Assembly: GCA_963730305.1 (NCBI GenBank)
Contig: CAVSRB010000003.1
Coordinates: 62,001 to 126,000, forward strand
Origin: CAMYMQ01 sp963730305
Lineage (GTDB): Bacteria; Pseudomonadota; Alphaproteobacteria; Bin65
Direction of reading: 5' to 3'
DNA: 64,000 nt
Part shown: positions 1-8,707 of the stretch, in pieces
How the letters are laid out: each line of letters begins with the position of its first letter
How positions within the stretch are numbered: the first letter of the stretch is position 1
Made by a program: the position numbers and the translations under genes
Notes under the pieces: model-generated
What the model saw: only the letters and a program-made list of their open reading frames with translations
Databases searched by the model: none
What the model was told of the DNA's origin: nothing

Positions 1-346
1 GGCCGGCCTCGACCATCCGCTCGAACGTCCGCCACGACGCCAACGCCTCGCGGGCATAGCCGAGCTCGCCGAAGTCGATGTCGGCCGGGTCGGCGCCGTC
101 CTTGAGCCGGTAGAAGACGCGGTCGATGCTATCCTTGTAGCCGTCGAGCTTCCTCGGCCCGACCGCCTCCAGCTGCGGGCAGGCGTCGAAGGTCCCCTGC
201 TGCCAGCGGACCCAGTAGCCGCGCGCGCCGGTCTCGCCGTCGGGGATGCGGGTGCAGCAGGGGCCGAGAATGTCGGCGACGGTGGCGAAGACGGTCTCGG
301 CGTCGGCGAGACCGACGCTGCCGACCAGATGGGCGTGGCGTGTCAT
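1..346 (-). CDS. MetE/UROD-like hypothetical protein, 3' end outside the window
   Basis: The first 115 codons of a minus-strand gene whose 3' end runs off the window. The start is the ATG at 346, preceded by a GGAGG ribosome site. The N-terminus reads MTRHAHLVGSVGLADAE, and RIPDGETG follows about 40 residues in. From memory, this opening (HLVGS, then PDGETG) occurs in a family of uncharacterised proteins with a MetE/uroporphyrinogen-decarboxylase-like fold. That assignment is inference; no catalytic residues can be checked in the fragment. It lies alone, downstream on the same strand of a PPOX gene and separated from it by about 125 bp that hold a small inverted repeat. No function is assigned. 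Confidence 0.6.
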   Translation of the reverse strand, partial: MTRHAHLVGSVGLADAETVFATVADILGPCCTRIPDGETGARGYWVRWQQGTFDACPQLEAVGPRKLDGYKDSIDRVFYRLKDGADPADIDFGELGYAREALASWRTFERMVEAG

Positions 347-397
347 GCTGTTCCTCCCGTGGATCGACGCCACGGTTGGGCCGCAGCGCCGCATTTA

Positions 398-411
398 TTA
401 TCAAACGATAA
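398..411. promoter_or_regulatory. Small inverted repeat upstream of the MetE-like gene
   Basis: TTATC-AAAC-GATAA, a perfect 5-bp inverted repeat with a 4-nt spacer, in the short AT-rich island between the PPOX stop (472) and the MetE-like start (346). On the minus strand it includes GATAAT, a possible -10 element. Operator or promoter function is inference from position and base composition only. Confidence 0.3.
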
Positions 412-471
412 CGAAATCCCGCCCGCCCGGCCAGCGCCGCGCGGCGCCCGGGCCCGGGTCAGGGCCCGGGC

Positions 472-1101
472 TCAGTAGAGGCTGTCCCGGTAGTCCTGCT
501 CGATCTTGGCGTCGGTGTCGGCCACCGAGACGTCGTCCATCCCGGCCATCGCCAGGGCGATCTGGGCGAGCGACGGGACGCCGTCGCGCTTGCGGTCGCG
601 CTTGGCGTCGTCGTCCCACAGCCGCGCCCGGCGGAAGGCCTTGCCGCAGTGGGGGAAGACCGTGTCGACGGTGACGACCATCGCCGACTTCGGCGCCTTG
701 CCGTCGACCGCATGGGCGGCGAGCAGGTCGGGGTCGGTCACGATGCGCGCCCGGCCGCGCAGGCGCAGCACCTCCTCGATCCCGGGGATGACGAACATCA
801 GCCCGACCTGGGGCTGGCCGGCGACGTTGCGCAGGGTGTCGATCTTGTTGTTGCCGCGCCGGTCGGGGATCACCAGCGTGCGGTCGTCGGCCACGGCGAC
901 GAAGCCCGGCGCGTCGCCGCGGGGGCTGATGTCGAGATGGCCGTCGGCGCCCGCCGAGGCGACGATAACCAGCGGCGACAGGGCGATGAACCGCCGCGCG
1001 TGCTGCTCGAGCTGGCCGGCGATCGCCTTGGCCGGCAACGCGCCGGGCGCACCGTAGAGCGCGCGCAGCGCCGCCTCGTCCATGCCTTGGCTCGCATCCA
1101 T
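472..1101 (-). CDS. PPOX-type FMN-dependent protein, DR_2398-like
   Basis: A 209-residue protein of the pyridoxamine 5'-phosphate oxidase split-barrel superfamily. Its N-terminal helix (ALRALYGAPGALPAKA), ISPRGDAPGFV, the stretch IPDRRGNNKIDTLRN and the C-terminal VFPHCGKAFRRARLW match my recollection of the DR_2398-like PPOX subfamily, which binds FMN. The substrate is unknown. The start at 1101 (MDASQGMDEAAL) has a GGAG site about 7 nt upstream; the frame is open to 1176 but that extension is arginine-rich and looks non-coding. It is probably monocistronic. A GC-rich palindrome lies just past the stop (about 445-470), and an AT-rich inverted repeat at 1234-1255 lies upstream. Confidence 0.85.
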   Translation of the reverse strand: MDASQGMDEAALRALYGAPGALPAKAIAGQLEQHARRFIALSPLVIVASAGADGHLDISPRGDAPGFVAVADDRTLVIPDRRGNNKIDTLRNVAGQPQVGLMFVIPGIEEVLRLRGRARIVTDPDLLAAHAVDGKAPKSAMVVTVDTVFPHCGKAFRRARLWDDDAKRDRKRDGVPSLAQIALAMAGMDDVSVADTDAKIEQDYRDSLY

Positions 1102-1233
1102 CGTCGTCTCCGCTGTGGAACCGGCCCGCCCGCCCCTCGAAGCCGACAGTATGCGGGGCCGGCAGCGAACGATCAACCAATGGGAAGTCCGCCGACAGGT
1201 CGCGGAATAGGGTCAAAAAATAAGGCTTTTTGG

Positions 1234-1255
1234 ATATACAGGTTGTTCTGTATAT
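1234..1255. promoter_or_regulatory. Operator-like inverted repeat (TGTATA type)
   Basis: ATATACAG, a 6-nt spacer (GTTGTT), then CTGTATAT: a perfect 8-bp inverted repeat in an AT-rich pocket between the HIT gene and the PPOX gene. It lies 133 bp upstream of the PPOX start. The core TATACAG also appears in the repeat at 1781-1793 near the tetR gene, so both could be targets of the neighbouring TetR regulator. That link is inference. Confidence 0.4.
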
Positions 1256-1322
1256 ATCGCCGCGCTGCCAAGGGTGGCGTCCGATCGCCAGGCCTGGAAC
1301 GCCGGCTTCGCGATTGCGCCGC

Positions 1323-1742
1323 TCAGTCGGCCGCCAGGGCGGCGCAAATCTTCGCGACATTGGCCGCGAGGGCATCCTCCGGCGGGTTCTTGGCCGGCCA
1401 GGTCAGGCCGACGCCGTCGCCTTCCCGGCGCGGCAACAGGTGGATATGGAAGTGTGGCACGGTCTGGAAACCCGCGGAACGGTTGGCCTGCAGCACCGTG
1501 AGCCCATCCGGGACGAAGGCCCGATCGATCGCCTTGGCGATGCGGTTCGCCGCCCGGAACGCCGCCGCGGCGGTGTCCGCGTCGAGATCCATCAGGGTCG
1601 CCGCGTGGGTCTTGGCGATGACCAGGGTGTGTCCCGGGTTGACGTGGCCAATATCCGCAATGGCGAGGACCGTATCGTCCTCGTAGACCCGGTGCGCCGG
1701 GATCTCGCCGGCGACGATGCGGCAGAAGATGCAGTCCTCCAT
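1323..1742 (-). CDS. HIT-family nucleotide hydrolase or transferase
   Basis: A 139-residue histidine-triad protein. The zinc-ribbon-like start MEDCIFCRI, the central PGHTLVI and the C-terminal catalytic triad HFHIHLLPR are all present, so it should be an active Hint/Fhit-type hydrolase of nucleoside phosphoramidates or dinucleotides. Length is normal for the family. The start at 1742 is chosen because GGGGAGG lies just upstream and HIT proteins usually begin with this CIFC motif; a start seven codons earlier is possible. It follows the TetR gene on the same strand, with a 107-bp gap that contains a TATAC-rich repeat. Confidence 0.92.
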   Translation of the reverse strand: MEDCIFCRIVAGEIPAHRVYEDDTVLAIADIGHVNPGHTLVIAKTHAATLMDLDADTAAAAFRAANRIAKAIDRAFVPDGLTVLQANRSAGFQTVPHFHIHLLPRREGDGVGLTWPAKNPPEDALAANVAKICAALAAD

Positions 1743-1780
1743 CCGAGCCTCCCCGGCGGCCAAGCACGATATCTGCTATT

Positions 1781-1793
1781 GTATACTGTATAC
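1781..1793. promoter_or_regulatory. GTATAC repeat upstream of the HIT gene
   Basis: GTATAC-T-GTATAC, two copies of a palindromic hexamer separated by one base, 39-51 bp upstream of the HIT start and just past the tetR stop. On the minus strand it reads through ATACAGTATAC, sharing TATACAG with the repeat at 1234-1255. It is a plausible promoter or TetR operator; there is no direct evidence. Confidence 0.35.
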
Positions 1794-1849
1794 TTTGGAA
1801 AATCTTGTGGTTTTGTCCGGAGCGCCCGCAGATGCGCCCGGGCGCCGTG

Positions 1850-2416
1850 TCAGCGGGCGATCAGCGCTTCGGCCATCGCGTGCGCGCGGCGGGCCGGCGC
1901 CGAGCCGGCGTTGGTCTGGGCCAACACGGTCGCTCCCTCGATCAGGATGGCGAACTCGTCGGCGATCTCGCCGGGTTCCGGCAGTCCCGCGGCGCTGGCC
2001 AGACGCTCGATATAGTCGCGCATCAACCGCTTGTGCTCGGCCGCGGCACGGTGCACCGGGCTGTCCGGATCCGAATACTCGGCGATCGCCTTGACGAAGG
2101 CGCAGCCCCGGAACGGCTGCCCCGCCCGGCCCGCGTGCCACTCCTCGAGCACGTCGAAAATGGCCAAAAGCCTGTCGTGCGGCGACTTCGCACGGTGCTC
2201 GACCTCGCCCATGAACCAGGCGCGGAACTGCTCGTCGCGCCGGCGCAGCGCGGCCAGGATCAGGTCGTCCTTCGACCGGAAGTGCTTGTAGAGCGTCATC
2301 CGCGCGACGCCGGCCTCGGCGACGACCGTGTCGATGCCGGTGGCGTGAAAGCCGTCGCGGTAGAACAGGCGCAGCGCTGCGTCGAGCAATTGTTCGCGCT
2401 TGTTGGGTCGTGGCAT
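1850..2416 (-). CDS. TetR/AcrR family transcriptional regulator
   Basis: 188 residues. The N-terminal helix-turn-helix runs over about residues 5-50, with the typical ALRLFYRDGFHATGID and VARMTLYKHFRSKDDLI. The C-terminal half is a ligand/dimer domain of the kind found in TetR proteins with the motif FRGCAFVKAIAEY. It should act as a ligand-responsive repressor. Its targets are not known, but its own upstream region and the HIT and PPOX upstream regions carry related TATACAG/TATATA repeats. The start is the ATG at 2416. It is transcribed toward the HIT gene. Confidence 0.9.
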   Translation of the reverse strand: MPRPNKREQLLDAALRLFYRDGFHATGIDTVVAEAGVARMTLYKHFRSKDDLILAALRRRDEQFRAWFMGEVEHRAKSPHDRLLAIFDVLEEWHAGRAGQPFRGCAFVKAIAEYSDPDSPVHRAAAEHKRLMRDYIERLASAAGLPEPGEIADEFAILIEGATVLAQTNAGSAPARRAHAMAEALIAR

Positions 2417-2449
2417 CGGCGTGCCTTCCGAACATGAACCGTAGTTGTC

Positions 2450-2477
2450 TATATATGAAAAAAGTTAATAGCTTCAA
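2450..2477 (-). promoter_or_regulatory. Candidate promoter of the tetR gene
   Basis: On the minus strand TTGAAG (2477-2472), a 16-nt spacer and TATATA (2455-2450) form a fair sigma70-type promoter 34 bp upstream of the tetR start. A second perfect TATAAT lies further upstream at 2506-2501 with no good -35. The rest of the 184-bp gap (2417-2600) is AT-rich and holds the upstream region of the small plus-strand gene at 2601. Confidence 0.4.
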
Positions 2478-2600
2478 TGCTCACGATTCGTTGACTCGAA
2501 ATTATAGTAGAGTGATCTATCTACCTTAAAACAACGATGCAGCGCCGTTGATCCGCCGATCAAGCAGACGGCAGCGCGGCGTCACGAGAGAAGGAAGCCG

Positions 2601-2765
2601 ATGATGACCGACGAGCAGATCCGCAACGCGTTGCACGACTTCGCGGGCGACTACGACATGCTGAACCGCCTGCTCGACTGCTATGAGGACTGGGGCGCCC
2701 GCCGCGCCACCGAGGAGCGGTGCGGCTGCCTGACGGCCGCCCGGGTCTCCGGGGACCGGCCGTGA
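2601..2765 (+). CDS. Small hypothetical protein, 54 residues
   Basis: ATG at 2601 preceded by GAGAGAAGGA, ending with TGA at 2763-2765. It encodes an acidic helical N-terminal part (MMTDEQIRNALHDFAGDYDM, then LNRLLDCYEDWGARRA) and a short C-terminal tail with two cysteines. The family is not recognised. The stop overlaps a GTG (2762-2764) that is the best start for the following PPOX gene, a GTGA arrangement typical of translational coupling. That overlap and the ribosome site are the main reasons to call it real. Confidence 0.45.
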   Translation: MMTDEQIRNALHDFAGDYDMLNRLLDCYEDWGARRATEERCGCLTAARVSGDRP

Positions 2766-3378
2766 CCGGCCCGGTTCTCGAGCGTCTTCTCCTTACCCCG
2801 CCGTCAAGGCCGCCCAGGCCGAGCGCGGCTCGCGTGAGGGCTACGCCCGGATGGAGGCGAAGGGCGGCTGGCAGGACCGGGTGACGCCGGATCTCGCCGC
2901 CTTCCTCGCCGCGCGCGACAGCGCCTATCTCGCCACCGCGACCGCTGACGGCCAGCCCTACATCCAGCACCGCGGCGGGCCCAGGGGCTTCATCAAGGTG
3001 CTCGACGACAAGCACCTCGCGTTCGCCGACTTCGCCGGCAACCGCCAGTACATCAGCCTCGGCAACCTGTCCCAGAACGACCGGGCGCACCTGTTCGTGA
3101 TGGACTATGCCGAGCGGCGGCGGATCAAGATCTGGGGCCGGGCACGCTTCGTCGAAGACGATCCCGCCCTGCTCGCCCGCTTGGCGGACCCGGCCTACAA
3201 AGGCACGCCGGAACGCGCGTTGGTGTTCGAGATCGCGGCTTGGGACACCAACTGCCCCCAGCACATCACGCCGCGCTACACCCCGGCGGAGATCGCCCCC
3301 GTGGTCGGCGCCCTCAAGCAGCGCATCGCAGAGCTGGAGGCGAAGTTGGCGGCCGCCGGGATCGCCGCCGACGCCTGA
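2762..3378 (+). CDS. PPOX-family FMN-binding protein, one-base deletion near the 5' end
   Basis: A pyridoxamine-phosphate-oxidase-like flavoprotein. The segments SAYLATATADGQPYIQHRGG, FADFAGNRQYISLGN and RRRIKIWGRARFVED are the split-barrel FMN site, and a C-terminal helical tail (ALKQRIAELEAKLAAAG) follows. Family members start about 28 residues before the internal ATG at 2851. That part is readable as TPAVKAAQAERGSREGYARM only if one base is restored near 2800 (ACCCCGCC, expected ACCCCGGCC). The start is then the GTG at 2762, overlapping the stop of the small upstream gene. Without the correction the first ATG in frame is 2851, which truncates the protein. Its 3' end overlaps the convergent DUF934 gene. 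Confidence 0.75.
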
Positions 3379-3919
3379 CCGGAACAACCCCGGCCGGGAC
3401 GCCTGGCGGCGCCGTCCCTACCCCGCTGAGCCGCGCCTGGCGCAGCTGCTGGAGCGGCGTGTCCCCGCCCAGCGCCGGCTGGTAGTAGAGCGTAACCGGG
3501 CTCTCGGCCGACGCCCATTTCTGCGCCGCCTCGTCGTCGGCCAGCTCGACCGCGTCGAAGCCGCAGCGGCGCAGGAAGCTCTTCTGGTCGACGATGACGT
3601 GGCCCGTCGCCCGGATCTCGCCCGCGAAGCCGAGCCGCTCGCGCAGGACCCGCGCCTGGGAGAACGGGCGACCGTCGCTGAAAGCGCGGAATTCGAGGGC
3701 GATCAGCGACAGCGCACTCAGGTCGTCGACCAGTAGCTCCGGGTCGTCACCGGGGTGGATCAACACGCCGATCGGCGCGTTGCGGCCACGCAAGGCCTCT
3801 TTGTCCGCCTCCCACACGTCCAGCGGCAGGATCACCGCGGCACCCTCGGGCACCTCTTCCAGCCAGCCCGCGTAGACCCAGTCGTCCTCGACGACGGTAT
3901 CGCCCCTAACCAGCGCCAT
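3314..3919 (-). CDS. DUF934 protein of the sulfite reductase operon
   Basis: Residues 1-165 match DUF934 proteins, which accompany sulfite reductase genes in alphaproteobacteria. Typical segments are LPLDVWEADKEAL, GVLIHPGDDPELLVDDL and FRAFSDGRPFSQARVLRER. The role is unknown but presumed to be in sulfite reduction. It is the last gene of the operon and overlaps cysI by 14 bp. The last ~35 residues are proline- and arginine-rich and run antisense into the PPOX gene. A TAG lies in the next frame around 3415, so a lost stop through a one-base error is likely and the true protein probably ends there. The cysH often found beside this gene is absent. Confidence 0.85.
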   Translation of the reverse strand: MALVRGDTVVEDDWVYAGWLEEVPEGAAVILPLDVWEADKEALRGRNAPIGVLIHPGDDPELLVDDLSALSLIALEFRAFSDGRPFSQARVLRERLGFAGEIRATGHVIVDQKSFLRRCGFDAVELADDEAAQKWASAESPVTLYYQPALGGDTPLQQLRQARLSGVGTAPPGVPAGVVPVRRRRRSRRPPTSPPALRCAA

Positions 3920-5555
3920 AGAGCCGCTCCTTGAAAGGGTCGGCGCCGACGCGGCGGTAGGTCTCGATGAACCGCTCGTCCGGCCCGTCCCGTTGGTCCA
4001 GATAGGTGTCGACGATGGTCTCGACCGCGCCCGCGATCTCCGCTTCGGAGAAGGCGCGGCCGACGATGGCGCCGATCGCGGCGTCGTCGCGCGAGCTGCC
4101 GCCCAGCGTGACCTGGTAGATCTCCTCGCCCTTCTTGTCGACGCCGAGGATGCCGATATCGCCGACGTGATGGTGGCCGCAGGCGTTGATGCAGCCCGAG
4201 ATGTTGACCCGGAGCGGGCCGATCTCGGCCTGGCGGTCGGGGTCGGCCAGCCGCTCGCCGATCGCCTGGGCGACCGGGATCGACCGGGCGTTGGCCAGGT
4301 TGCAGTAGTCGAGCCCCGGGCAGGCGATGATGTCGCCGACCAGCCCGACGTTGCCGGCCGCCAGCCCGGCGTCGCCGAGCTCCTGCCACAGGGCGTGGAG
4401 GTCGCGCGTGCGGACGTGGGGCAGCACCAGGTTCTGGTGGTGGGTCACCCGGATCTCGTCGAGGCCGTAGCGCTCGGCGAGGTCGGCGACGACCTCCATC
4501 TGCTCGGCCGAGGCGTCGCCCGGCACGCCGCCGACCGGCTTGAGCGAGACGGTGACGATCGAATAGCCCGGCTGCTTGTGGTCGAACACGTTGTGCTCGC
4601 GCCAGCGGGCGAAGGCCGGGTCGGCGGGCACGCCGTTGACCGGTATTGCTTCCAGCGCCTCGTAATCGGGCGGTGCGAAATAGGCCTCGATCCGGGCGAT
4701 CTCGTCGTCGGGCAGGGTCAGCTCGCCGCCGGCGATCTGTCCCCACTCCTCCTCGACCATGTCGGCGAAGGCCTCGATCCCGGTCGCCTCGACCAGGATC
4801 TTGATCCGGGCCTTGAACTTGTTGTCGCGCCGGCCGAGCCGGTTGTACACGCGCAGGATCGCCTCGAGATAGGTGAGCAGGTCCGCCTTGGGCAGGAAGT
4901 CGCGGACCGGCTTGGCGAGGATCGGGGTGCGCCCGAGCCCGCCGCCGACGAAGACGCGGAAGCCGACCTCGCCTTGCACGTTCTTCACGATGCGCAAACC
5001 AATGTCGTGGACCGCGATCGCCGCCCGGTCGGCCGCGGCGCCGGTCACCGCGATCTTGAACTTGCGCGGCAGGAAGCTGAACTCGGGGTGCAGCGTCGAC
5101 CACTGGCGGATGATCTCGCACCAGATCCGCGGGTCCTCGATCTCGTCGGCGGCGACGCCGGCGAACGGGTCCGCGGTGGTGTTGCGGATGCAGTTGCCGC
5201 TGGTCTGGATGGCGTGCATCTCGACGCTGGCCAGGTCGGCGAGGATGTCGGGCACGTCGACCAGCCGCGGCCAGTTGAACTGGATGTTCTGGCGGGTGGT
5301 GAAGTGGCCGTAGCCCTTGTCGTAGACCCGGGCGATGTGGGCGAGCATGCGCATCTGCCTGGCCGACAGGGTGCCGTAGGGGATCGCCACCCGCAGCATG
5401 TAGGCGTGGAGCTGGAGATAGACGCCGTTCATCAGCCGGAGCGGCTTGAACTCGTCCTCGGTCAGCGCGCCGTCCAGCCGCCGCTGCACCTGGCCGCGGA
5501 ACTCGGCGACCCGCTGCTCGACGAAGGCCTGGTCGAACTCGTCATAGCGATACAT
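3906..5555 (-). CDS. cysI: Sulfite reductase hemoprotein (nitrite/sulfite reductase family)
   Basis: 549 residues. Reduces sulfite to sulfide with six electrons for cysteine synthesis. The N-terminal ferredoxin-like half contains YGHFTTRQNIQFNWP and SGNCIRNTTADPFAG. The C-terminal half contains the siroheme/4Fe-4S ligands: Cys412 and Cys418 in CPGLDYC, and Cys455 and Cys459 in CINAC, followed by GHHHVGDIGILG. Full length for the family. The start ATG at 5555 follows DUF2849 by 47 bp and the gene overlaps DUF934 downstream. Linkage to cysG (siroheme synthesis) and DUF934 favours sulfite over nitrite as substrate, but sequence alone does not exclude nitrite. No flavoprotein cysJ is nearby, so ferredoxin or another donor is probably used. 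Confidence 0.93.
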   Translation of the reverse strand: MYRYDEFDQAFVEQRVAEFRGQVQRRLDGALTEDEFKPLRLMNGVYLQLHAYMLRVAIPYGTLSARQMRMLAHIARVYDKGYGHFTTRQNIQFNWPRLVDVPDILADLASVEMHAIQTSGNCIRNTTADPFAGVAADEIEDPRIWCEIIRQWSTLHPEFSFLPRKFKIAVTGAAADRAAIAVHDIGLRIVKNVQGEVGFRVFVGGGLGRTPILAKPVRDFLPKADLLTYLEAILRVYNRLGRRDNKFKARIKILVEATGIEAFADMVEEEWGQIAGGELTLPDDEIARIEAYFAPPDYEALEAIPVNGVPADPAFARWREHNVFDHKQPGYSIVTVSLKPVGGVPGDASAEQMEVVADLAERYGLDEIRVTHHQNLVLPHVRTRDLHALWQELGDAGLAAGNVGLVGDIIACPGLDYCNLANARSIPVAQAIGERLADPDRQAEIGPLRVNISGCINACGHHHVGDIGILGVDKKGEEIYQVTLGGSSRDDAAIGAIVGRAFSEAEIAGAVETIVDTYLDQRDGPDERFIETYRRVGADPFKERLYGAG

Positions 5556-5602
5556 GGGATGTCCTTTCCGGACCGGTTCGTGGAACCTCGGCGGGCGCCG
5601 CC

Positions 5603-5902
5603 CTACTCCGCGGCGAAGGCGAGCGCGTCGACCGGCGGCGCGATGGTCGGCCCGCCCAGCGCGCGGATGCGCTCGCGCATCGACAGCGGGCGGATCGCGC
5701 CGCCCTCGGCCGCGACCGGGAACAGGTAGGCGCCGACCACCAGCCGGGCGTCCTCGCCCTGCCGGCCGGCGGCCTCCGCCGCCTCGCGCTCCCCGGCGGC
5801 GAACACGCGGGCGCCGTCGAGGGTCTCCGACCAGCCGCCGTCGGCGGCGTGATAGACGATGCGGCCGTCGGTCAGCCGGTTCGCCGTCAGGATCTGGGTC
5901 AT
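5603..5902 (-). CDS. DUF2849 protein of the sulfite reductase operon
   Basis: 99 residues, starting MTQILTANRLTDGRIVYH, which is characteristic of DUF2849 proteins found between cysG and cysI in alphaproteobacteria. The function is unknown; it is probably a small accessory factor of sulfite reduction. The ATG at 5902 has GGAGG 7 nt upstream and lies 11 bp past the cysG stop (5914), so it is part of the operon. The frame is open further upstream over cysG, but that extension is arginine-rich shadow. Confidence 0.9.
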   Translation of the reverse strand: MTQILTANRLTDGRIVYHAADGGWSETLDGARVFAAGEREAAEAAGRQGEDARLVVGAYLFPVAAEGGAIRPLSMRERIRALGGPTIAPPVDALAFAAE

Positions 5903-5913
5903 GTGCTGTCCTC

Positions 5914-7323
<1,410 letters not shown>

Positions 7324-7517
7324 CGCCCGCCCCCGCGCCGGGCAGCCGTCGGTTCGATTTCGGGATGGGGATGGTGGATCGTCGTGCCGGACATGCCGTG
7401 CGCCTTTCTGCCGTCGACAGGGCCCACGAGGTCGTCCTCGTGGCGCTTTAGCAGTTGTTCACGCGGCTGCAAGCTGCCCTTCAAATCGCCGCGGGCTTCC
7501 CGGTGAAAGCCGTTCAT
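7324..7517 (-). promoter_or_regulatory. Long 5' leader of the sulfite operon, with hairpin and short reading frame
   Basis: The predicted transcript start (near 7517) leaves a ~190-nt leader before cysG. It contains a hairpin with 8-bp perfect arms, CCACGAGG and CCTCGTGG, around a 4-nt loop (7424-7443). A 65-codon frame (7517 to 7320) fills the leader and ends in an ATGA overlap with cysG. The frame has no ribosome site and its ATG coincides with the predicted transcription start, so it would have to be translated leaderless. I could not match it to a known riboswitch class. A regulatory leader or leader peptide for sulfur supply is inference. Confidence 0.4.
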
Positions 7518-7523
7518 GAGGCG

Positions 7524-7551
7524 AATCTAGTCGGCCTAATTATTTTGTCAA
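7524..7551 (-). promoter_or_regulatory. Sigma70-type promoter of the sulfite operon
   Basis: On the minus strand TTGACA (7551-7546, perfect -35), a 16-nt spacer and TAGATT (7529-7524, four of six -10 positions). It is embedded in an AT-rich stretch that contrasts with the surrounding high-GC DNA. The expected transcript start is close to 7517. Confidence 0.6.
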
Positions 7552-7717
7552 ATTTTTCCGTATTATTTTTTATTTCACATCTATTTTAAGCATAATAAGC
7601 CCGAACACGAGGATTCCTGTTGCTGACGTGTGGCGAGCCCAGGTCGCGAGGCAACGCGAACCGGAGTCGCGGCGCGGCGCTCACGCGGCTTTGAACGGAT
7701 CGGGATGGCGAATTCGG

Positions 7718-7736
7718 GCCCGGGAGCGACCCGGGC
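7718..7736. terminator. GC-rich hairpin after the FHA-cyclase gene
   Basis: GCCCGGG-AGCGA-CCCGGGC, a perfect 7-bp stem with a 5-nt loop, 7 bp past the cyclase stop. There is no T-run on either side, so it is only a possible terminator or mRNA-end stabiliser. The remainder of the gap 7552-7717 is an AT-rich promoter flank followed by ordinary GC-rich DNA in which I see no gene. Confidence 0.35.
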
Positions 7737-7742
7737 GGGCGG

Positions 7743-8603
7743 CTAGCTGGGAATGACCCGGCCGCTGGCGGTGGAATAGACCTTATAGACGCGGATCGGA
7801 TCGGCGATGTTCTTGACCGTGCGCTCGCCGAGGTCGTCGTAGCCGAGATAGAGCTTGTTCTTGATCTGGTCGTAGACCGGGCCCGAGATGCAGATGCCGC
7901 CGGGCTCGGCGATCGATTCGAGCCGCGCGGCGATGTTGACCCCGTCACCGTAGATATCGTCGCCGTCGGCGATGACGTCGCCCAGGTTGACGCCCATGCG
8001 GAACTGCAGCGCCTTGCCGTCGCCCTTGCCGAAGCGCTTGCGCTGCATCGCGGTCTGGATGTCCATGGCGCAGCGCACCGCATCGACCACGCTGGAGAAC
8101 TCGGCCAGGATGCCGTCGCCGATCACCTTGAAGATGCGGCCGCGGTGGCGGTCGACCGAGGGATCGAACACGTCGCGGCGGCAATGCTTGAGCGCCGACA
8201 GGGTGCCGGCCTCGTCCTGGCCCATCAGCTTGGAATAGCCGACCACGTCGGCGGCCAGGATCGCCGCGAGCTTGCGGATGCCGCTCGACATGTCGGTCGA
8301 CACCGGCGAGGTCTCGGCCCGGGTGGTGTCGCCGAGCGATTCCATCAGCAGGCGCGGCGTGGTCTCGAGGTTGCCCAGCCGCAACGGGTCGCCGGCGCCG
8401 ATCGTGGCCTGGTCGACCCGCGACCAGTCGCCCGCCCGCTTGACGAAGGTTCCGAAGGTGCTGCCCAGGTCGCGGATGCTGACCTGGCCGTCGTCCTGGG
8501 GCTCCAATTCGGCGTGATTGCGCGATACCGAGGTATCGCTCAGTACGATATCGGACTTGGTACCGCGTCCAACCTTGTAGACGCTCATGCCGATGGTCCC
8601 CAT
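7743..8603 (-). CDS. FHA-domain class III nucleotidyl cyclase
   Basis: An N-terminal forkhead-associated domain (~1-85) has the phosphothreonine-binding pattern VGRGTKSDIVLSDTSVSRNH and DLGSTFGTFV. A C-terminal class III adenylate/guanylate cyclase domain (~110-275) shows metal-binding Asp in LAADVVGYSKLM, then FKVIGDGILAEF and GDGVNIAARL. No membrane segment is visible, so it is probably a cytosolic cyclase controlled by a phosphorylated partner. Start uncertain: 8603 (MGTIGMS) or 8588; the latter has GGGGA upstream. The frame is open to 8708 but that extension overlaps the divergent EamA upstream region. The nucleotide made (cAMP or cGMP) cannot be read with certainty. Confidence 0.85.
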   Translation of the reverse strand: MGTIGMSVYKVGRGTKSDIVLSDTSVSRNHAELEPQDDGQVSIRDLGSTFGTFVKRAGDWSRVDQATIGAGDPLRLGNLETTPRLLMESLGDTTRAETSPVSTDMSSGIRKLAAILAADVVGYSKLMGQDEAGTLSALKHCRRDVFDPSVDRHRGRIFKVIGDGILAEFSSVVDAVRCAMDIQTAMQRKRFGKGDGKALQFRMGVNLGDVIADGDDIYGDGVNIAARLESIAEPGGICISGPVYDQIKNKLYLGYDDLGERTVKNIADPIRVYKVYSTASGRVIPS

Positions 8604-8707
8604 TGGTCCGACGCGGTGAACAAGCGCGGCCACCCCGGCCTCCGCGTCCGAAGCCGAGTATATACCGCTCGCTCCTCGCTGCGGGAGCCCCTGCGCGCTA
8701 TAGCGCA

